In this document: positions 59,733 to 64,000 of the stretch, piece by piece
Layout of the letters: the number at the start of each line of letters is the position of its first letter
Numbering within the stretch: position 1 is the stretch's first letter
DNA from: Mannheimia haemolytica
Lineage (GTDB): Bacteria; Pseudomonadota; Gammaproteobacteria; Enterobacterales; Pasteurellaceae
Assembly (NCBI GenBank): GCA_900638155.1
Contig: LR134495.1
Coordinates: 1,550,001 to 1,614,000, forward strand
Direction: 5' to 3'
DNA: 64,000 nucleotides
Notes under the pieces: model-generated
Told to the model about the DNA's origin: nothing
Databases searched by the model: none
The model's input: only the letters and a program-made list of their open reading frames with translations
Position numbers and translations under genes: made by a program

Positions 59733-61925
59733 TCATAGCCTGCTGTTGTTCAGCCGCAGAGCGTTGCCGACCACGGATGCCGAGCTTAGGCTCATCGCCA
59801 GTGCGGCAATCATCGGCGAGAGCAGCCAGCCGGTAAAGGGGTACAGCACGCCGGCGGCAACGGGAACCCCCAGGCCGTTGTATAAGAAGGCAAATAACAG
59901 GTTTTCCTTCATATTGCGCACGGTGGCCTCAGACAATTTGCGTGCGGTGGCAATACCCCGCAAATCGCCTTTGACCAGCGTGATTTGTGCACTGCTCATT
60001 GCCACATCGGTGCCGGTACCCATTGCGATGCCGACATCGGCTTTGGCCAGTGCGGGGGCATCGTTGATGCCGTCGCCTGCCATTGCGACCACCCGCCCTT
60101 CGTTCTGAAGCCGCTCGATCAGTGCCAGTTTGTCGGCGGGCTTGACTTCACCGTGCACTTCGTTGATGCCCAGTTTTGCGCCCACGGCGTTTGCCGTGGT
60201 CAATCCGTCGCCGGTTGCCATAATGATGCGCAGGCCGGCTGCTTTGAGCGAGGCCAATGCTTCGGGGGTGCTGTCTTTTACAGGATCGGAGACGGCAAGC
60301 AGTCCCGCAAGATGTCCGTCCGCAGCCAGATATATCACGCTGGCACCTTCACTGCGCAGGGATTCGGCCTGCTCGAACAGTGGTTCGACGCTAAGCCCGT
60401 TCTGCTGCATAAACGCCGTGTTGCCTAGTGCCAGCGCACGCCCTTCAACCACGCCGCTCACGCCGATGCCGCTGCCTGAATCAAACTGTTCGGGTTTGCT
60501 CAGCTTCAGCTGTTGTGCCCGTGCGGCCTGCACAATGGCGTCGGCCAGCGGGTGTTCGCTGCCCTGATCCAAGCTGGCGGCCAAACGCAGCACTTCTTCG
60601 GCGGAAAAGCCTGCTGCCGCAACGGCACGGTCAAAGGCGGGTCGGCCTTCGGTGAGTGTGCCGGTTTTATCAATCACCAAAGTGTCTACTCGCCGCAAGT
60701 TTTCGATAGCGGCGGCATCACGGAACAATATGCCCCTGCCTGCCCCGCGTCCTGTGGCGACCATCACCGACATCGGCGTGGCCAGTCCCAGTGCACAGGG
60801 GCAGGCGATAATCAAGACCGCAACGGCGTTGATCAACCCGAACACCCAAGACGGTTGCGGGCCGAACACGCCCCAGACAAAGAAAGTGGCAACGGCGACG
60901 GCGACAACCGCCAGTACGAAATAGCCTGCCACCCCGTCGGCCATACGCTGCATCGGTGCTTTGGAGCGCTGCGCCTGGGCCACCATCTGGACAATCTGCG
61001 AAAGCACGGTTTCCGAACCGATGCGCTCGGAGCGGATGACGAGCGCACCGCCGGTGTTGAGCGTGGCGCCGATGACTTTGTCGCCGGTGGCTTTGCGCAC
61101 CGGCAGCGGCTCGCCGGTCAGCATCGATTCATCTACCGAGCTTGCGCCCTCAACCACCACGCCATCGACAGGCACTTTTTCGCCGGGGCGCACACGCAGA
61201 AGGTCGCCGATGTGGATGTGGCTGAGCGGCACATCTTCTTCAGCACCGCCCGGGTCGATACGCCGTGCGGTTTTGGGCGCCAGTCCGAGCAGGGTCTTGA
61301 TTGCCGCCGAAGTCTGCGACCGGGCTTTGAGTTCGAGCATCTGGCCGAGCAAGGTCAGCGAGATGATGACGGCCGCCGCCTCAAAATACACGCCGACCCG
61401 CCCCATCGATACAAACGATGCCGGAAAGATGCCGGGTGCAGCGGTGGCAACAACGCTGTAAACGAAGGCTGCACCCGTTCCCAGTGCAATCAGCGTCCAC
61501 ATATTGGGACTACGGTTTGCCAGCGACTGCCAACCCCGTGAGAAAAACGGCAGCCCCGCCCACAGCACGATCGGCAGCGACAGCACCAGCTCTACCCAGC
61601 TTTGTGCGGCCATATCAATCAGGTTCAGACGCTCGCCGAACATCGCCAGCACCAGCACTGCCGCCGTCAGGGGCAGCGTGTACCAAAAGCGTCGGGAAAA
61701 ATCACGCAGCTCCGGATTGTCGTCGTCCAATTCAGGCATCAGCGGCTCCAATGCCATACCGCAAAGAGGGCAGTTGCCGGGGCGGTCTTGCCGGATTTCC
61801 GGATGCATCGGGCAGGTGTAGCCCGAAGCAGCCGCTGCATCGGACGGTGTCTGCACAGGGCGGTGCTGTCCGTGTCCGTGTCGGCACTCGTGGTGTTTGG
61901 GCGGTTTGTGTGTTTCTTGCTTCAT
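59733..61925 (-). CDS. copA: Copper-translocating P1B-type ATPase
   Basis: About 730 aa from [20 protein letters not shown] at 61925 (GGAGAAATT upstream). Instead of HMA domains the N-terminus has a His-rich stretch and a heavy-metal-binding domain '[24 protein letters not shown]'. Core motifs: 'TGEPLP', CPC in '[13 protein letters not shown]', phosphorylation site 'DKTGTLTEG', '[10 protein letters not shown]' and '[14 protein letters not shown]'. It exports Cu(I) from the cytoplasm to the periplasm, where the oxidases and DUF411/DUF305 proteins act. GC-rich like its neighbours. Confidence 0.94.
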   Translation of the reverse strand: MKQETHKPPKHHECRHGHGQHRPVQTPSDAAAASGYTCPMHPEIRQDRPGNCPLCGMALEPLMPELDDDNPELRDFSRRFWYTLPLTAAVLVLAMFGERLNLIDMAAQSWVELVLSLPIVLWAGLPFFSRGWQSLANRSPNMWTLIALGTGAAFVYSVVATAAPGIFPASFVSMGRVGVYFEAAAVIISLTLLGQMLELKARSQTSAAIKTLLGLAPKTARRIDPGGAEEDVPLSHIHIGDLLRVRPGEKVPVDGVVVEGASSVDESMLTGEPLPVRKATGDKVIGATLNTGGALVIRSERIGSETVLSQIVQMVAQAQRSKAPMQRMADGVAGYFVLAVVAVAVATFFVWGVFGPQPSWVFGLINAVAVLIIACPCALGLATPMSVMVATGRGAGRGILFRDAAAIENLRRVDTLVIDKTGTLTEGRPAFDRAVAAAGFSAEEVLRLAASLDQGSEHPLADAIVQAARAQQLKLSKPEQFDSGSGIGVSGVVEGRALALGNTAFMQQNGLSVEPLFEQAESLRSEGASVIYLAADGHLAGLLAVSDPVKDSTPEALASLKAAGLRIIMATGDGLTTANAVGAKLGINEVHGEVKPADKLALIERLQNEGRVVAMAGDGINDAPALAKADVGIAMGTGTDVAMSSAQITLVKGDLRGIATARKLSEATVRNMKENLLFAFLYNGLGVPVAAGVLYPFTGWLLSPMIAALAMSLSSASVVGNALRLNNSRL

Positions 61926-62037
61926 CACAATTTCTCCTGTTGGGTTCATAGGGTCATCACCGGTCGTTTACCAAAAAAGTAGGTACGGATTGGGCCGGTC
62001 AGAATGACGGTTTTTTTCAGGCTGCCTGCAAATACCG

Positions 62038-62049
62038 ATGCCGTCTGAA
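62038..62049 (+). repeat. Canonical Neisseria DNA uptake sequence
   Basis: ATGCCGTCTGAA, the 12-mer recognised by ComP of Neisseria, in the copA upstream region. Confidence 0.92.
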
Positions 62050-62146
62050 AAAGCAGAAGGTTCAGAACATCGCTTGCCGATGTGTCCGACAAGTCGGCAT
62101 CATCATTTCCTTGGGGCTTGTTTTAAAGGTTGCCTGAAAACCCCAA

Positions 62147-62182
62147 ATGCCGTCTGAAAAAGCCTTAAACCTGTTTTCAGAC
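62147..62182 (-). terminator. DUS-based terminator of the DUF305 gene
   Basis: ATGCCGTCTGAA (62147-62158) with an inverted partner TTTTCAGAC (62174-62182). Neisseria species often use inverted DUS pairs as terminators. Confidence 0.75.
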
Positions 62183-62232
62183 GACCTCAAAAGCACCGCT
62201 TTATCAAAAGCGGTGTTTTTGCCTTATTGCCC

Positions 62233-62979
62233 CTACTGTTTTAACCAGTCTTGCATCAGCTTGATTTCAGGTTCTTGGGCTTTGATGATGTCTTGAGCGA
62301 GCTTTTTCATTTTTTCGTCTTTGCCGAACTGTAATTGCACTTTTGCCATCTCGACCGCCCCTTGATGATGCGGAATCATTGCTTTGGCAAAGGCAACATC
62401 AGGGTTTGGCTCATTGATTGCCGCCATCATCGCCTCGTGGTGCGCCTTGCCTGCGGCATAGGCCTTGGCGTGCGGGGCTTGCGGGTTTTGGGTTGCGGTG
62501 TCTTTACCCGCCAGCCAAGCGTTCATCAGGTCGATTTCACTTTGTTGTCCATCAATAATCGCTTGGGCAAGTTTTCTCATTGTTTCGTCTTTGCCAAATT
62601 CAAGCTGTACTTTTGCCATCTCAACTGCTCCGATATGGTGCGGAATCATACCTTTGGCAAAAGCGGTATCAGCATCGGCAAGATTGCCCGCTTTGCTCAT
62701 CTCATCGCCCATCTTGTTCATCATTGCAAGATAGGCTTGGGTATGGGGCGGAGCATTTTGAGTATCCATCGCCATAGCAGAGTGGTTCATATTGGCGTGG
62801 TTCACCGCTGCGTGCCCGTTTTGGTTATTTGGGCAGTCGTGGGTGGTTTGGGTGTAGTTATTGTCGCACGCCATCGAGTGCGTCGGCACTTCGTTTTTGC
62901 CGTCGGCAAAAGCGGTTGAAGTCGCCAAAACAACAGCGGCAGCGACAAGATGTACGGCACGGTTTTTGATGAATGTCAT
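62233..62979 (-). CDS. DUF305 protein with duplicated domain
   Basis: About 248 aa from MTFIKNRAVHLVAAA at 62979. Signal peptide, His/Met-rich linker ('AAVNHANMNHSAMAMDTQ'), then two tandem DUF305 domains each with 'MIPHHxGAVEMAKVQLxFGK' and 'EI.LMxxWL'. DUF305 proteins are periplasmic, ferritin-like four-helix proteins of copper operons. It lies upstream of copA on the same strand and downstream of the metallothionein-like gene. Confidence 0.88.
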   Translation of the reverse strand: MTFIKNRAVHLVAAAVVLATSTAFADGKNEVPTHSMACDNNYTQTTHDCPNNQNGHAAVNHANMNHSAMAMDTQNAPPHTQAYLAMMNKMGDEMSKAGNLADADTAFAKGMIPHHIGAVEMAKVQLEFGKDETMRKLAQAIIDGQQSEIDLMNAWLAGKDTATQNPQAPHAKAYAAGKAHHEAMMAAINEPNPDVAFAKAMIPHHQGAVEMAKVQLQFGKDEKMKKLAQDIIKAQEPEIKLMQDWLKQ

Positions 62980-63010
62980 TGGATTCTCCTTGTCAAAATG
63001 GGCATTGATA

Positions 63011-63041
63011 ACATTGGGCAAATGACAGATTCGCCCAATGT
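63011..63041 (-). terminator. Hairpin downstream of metallothionein-like gene 2
   Basis: ACATTGGGC (63011-63019) and GCCCAATGT (63033-63041), equivalent to the hairpin at 56211. Confidence 0.65.
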
Positions 63042-63059
63042 CCATTTCACTATTTGGTT

Positions 63060-63209
63060 TTACGATTCACACGCACAGCCGTTGCAAGTGCAGTCATCAC
63101 AAATGCAGGGCTTGCCGTTTTGGCATTGGCAGTCCGGACGGCAGTTTTGCCCCGTGCAAGACTGGCAGCCGCAATGGGCGTGTCGGTTTTGAACAAAATC
63201 AGCGTTCAT
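63060..63209 (-). CDS. Metallothionein-like cysteine-rich protein, 49 aa (copy 2)
   Basis: From MNADFVQNRHAHCGCQSCTG at 63209. The remainder 'QNCRPDCQCQNGKPCICDDC' and 'TCNGCACES' gives CxC/CxxC pairs throughout. It aligns along its whole length with the 47-aa copy at 56255 (shared HCGCQSCTGQNC and CQNG). Divergent from cueR copy 2 with a CueR operator. Confidence 0.86.
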   Translation of the reverse strand: MNADFVQNRHAHCGCQSCTGQNCRPDCQCQNGKPCICDDCTCNGCACES

Positions 63210-63301
63210 AACAGTTTCTCCGAATGTTAAGTTAAAGTGGATTATCAAAACAAAGTGCTTTTAAGCGATTAAAAGCATTGCTTTTTTGTTTTGATGTGTG
63301 C

Positions 63302-63332
63302 ATCATAAACCCTAACCTTGCGTTAGGGTCAA
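63302..63332 (-). promoter_or_regulatory. CueR operator/promoter between metallothionein gene 2 and cueR 2
   Basis: On the minus strand TTGACC (63332-63327), 19-bp spacer with CTAACGCAAGGTTAG dyad, TATGAT (63307-63302). Almost identical to the operator at 56486. Confidence 0.88.
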
Positions 63333-63386
63333 GGGTTGTTTTTACTTGATAACATTTTTTTACACACCACTCAATAAGGAGCAACA

Positions 63387-63776
63387 ATGAACATCGGACA
63401 AGCGTCTAAATCTACCCAACTTTCCGTCAAACAAATCCGTGATTATGAAAAAGCAGGCTTATTAATTAACCCATCACGCAGTGAAGCAGGTTATCGGATT
63501 TATAATTCCAATGACATCGCTCGGCTAAAATTCATCGCCAAAGCCCGCAGCGTCGGTTTTTCGCTTGCACAGATTGGCGAGCTTTTGGCACTGCAAGACA
63601 ATCCACACCGCACAAGTGCTCAGGTCAAAACGCTCACCGCCAGTCATATTGATTTTTTATCCAATAAAATCAAAGAATTAAAATCAATGCAACACACCCT
63701 GCAAGTGTGGAGCGATGCCTGCGGGGGCGATGACAATCCCGACTGCCCTATCTTAAAAGGCTTGGGCGATTTTTAA
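63387..63776 (+). CDS. cueR: CueR copper-responsive regulator, copy 2
   Basis: A 129-aa MerR-family activator (MNIGQASKSTQLSVKQIRDYE), highly similar to copy 1 with the metal loop 'CGGDDNPDC'. AAGGAG lies upstream. With the metallothionein-like gene it forms the second copy of a cueR-metallothionein(-DUF305) module. Confidence 0.93.
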   Translation: MNIGQASKSTQLSVKQIRDYEKAGLLINPSRSEAGYRIYNSNDIARLKFIAKARSVGFSLAQIGELLALQDNPHRTSAQVKTLTASHIDFLSNKIKELKSMQHTLQVWSDACGGDDNPDCPILKGLGDF

Positions 63777-63802
63777 CCACCATCAAAGCAGATGAATGCC
63801 AT

Positions 63803-63996
63803 AGCTTGATAACAGCCTTTTACGATGGCACTTGTGGGCTGGTTGTTTTTTAAGGTGTTTTTTGCTGGCTGGGTAGATGAACAATCGGCAGGCGAGTACA
63901 TTGCAGGTATGATTTTGCTTGGGGTGGCGCCTTGTACGGCAATGGTTTTTGTTTGGTCTCAACTGGTCAAAGGCGACCCCAATTACACGCTGGTGT
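63803..63996 (+). pseudogene. ACR3-type arsenite permease fragment
   Basis: The frame from the ATG at 63825 reads '[20 protein letters not shown]' and then '[20 protein letters not shown]', '[12 protein letters not shown]' and a stop, the mid-protein signature of ACR3 permeases (normally ~350 aa). The N-terminal ~90 residues are missing, the sequence before it fits in another frame ('SLITAF'), and a TAA stands where family members have CAA (NYTLVQV). Confidence 0.75.
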
Positions 63997-64000
63997 AAGT

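Overview
The window is a Pasteurellaceae chromosome edge followed by most of an integrative conjugative element (ICE) of the ICEHin1056 / PFGI-1 (MobH, GI-type T4SS) class, which carries a copper-resistance island. The chromosome part (1-10.5 kb) has many Actinobacillus-pleuropneumoniae-type uptake signals (ACAAGCGGT), several as inverted pairs serving as terminators, which points to the Actinobacillus/Mannheimia/Bibersteinia lineage. The few uptake-like words recognised inside the ICE are mainly Haemophilus-type (AAGTGCGGT), consistent with an element from another branch of the family.

Layout. 1-10.4 kb: lrgB (partial), cidA/lrgA, yoaA helicase, two small membrane proteins, an ABC transporter pair, sulP, uvrA, a LexA-box-bearing divergent region and ssb. 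10.54 kb: a 3' half of tRNA-Leu(CAA), which is the ICE attachment site; the intact tRNA should lie at the other ICE end, outside the window. 10.6-15.1 kb: a rearranged ICE arm with a tandem-repeat RNA plus a PBECR4-like nuclease gene, a DUF3800 remnant, a decayed integrase, a Mu-type regulator with its own tyrosine recombinase, a second copy of the nuclease gene's 3' end, and the ICE integrase broken by one base in an A9 run. 15.1-23.1 kb: MobH relaxase TraI, then a minus-strand accessory block (methyltransferase-like protein, YubB-type protein, ArdC-type antirestriction protein, unknowns). 23.4-27.3 kb: plus-strand transfer genes ending in a PFL_4711-type protein with a lysozyme-like tail. 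27.3-28.4 kb: a TenpN-like type III toxin-antitoxin locus. 28.4-44.7 kb: the main T4SS operon on the minus strand (TraG-N, TraC ATPase, TraV/B/K/E/L-like, pilin-like, RAQPRD, TraD, lytic transglycosylase, PilL-like). 44.9-50.9 kb: a second minus-strand accessory block, including a DUF3577 replication-type protein and topoisomerase III. 52.6-64 kb: copper island.

Striking points. (1) At least eleven accessory genes in two blocks share a homologous ~70-nt 5' leader, in which an upstream segment B can pair either with an earlier segment A or with the Shine-Dalgarno segment C. A, B and C co-vary between genes, so this looks like a family of translational switches I do not recognise. (2) Both blocks are headed by a ~145-bp structured repeat, with a partial third copy elsewhere. 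(3) Two loci have type III toxin-antitoxin architecture (promoter, two tandem ~50-nt RNA repeats, terminator, nuclease gene): one TenpN-like and one with a PBECR4-like protein, which may be a new toxin class. (4) The copper island holds CueR-type operators, two cueR genes, two multicopper oxidases, two DUF411 proteins, two metallothionein-like Cys-rich proteins and a CopA ATPase, together with Neisseria DNA uptake sequences (ATGCCGTCTGAA), so part of it came from Neisseriaceae.

How it fits together: TraI, TraD and the T4SS move the element. The accessory blocks look like recipient-entry functions (antirestriction, DUF3577, TopB) under leader control. The toxin-antitoxin loci would stabilise the element or defend the host, and the CueR regulon is the selectable cargo.
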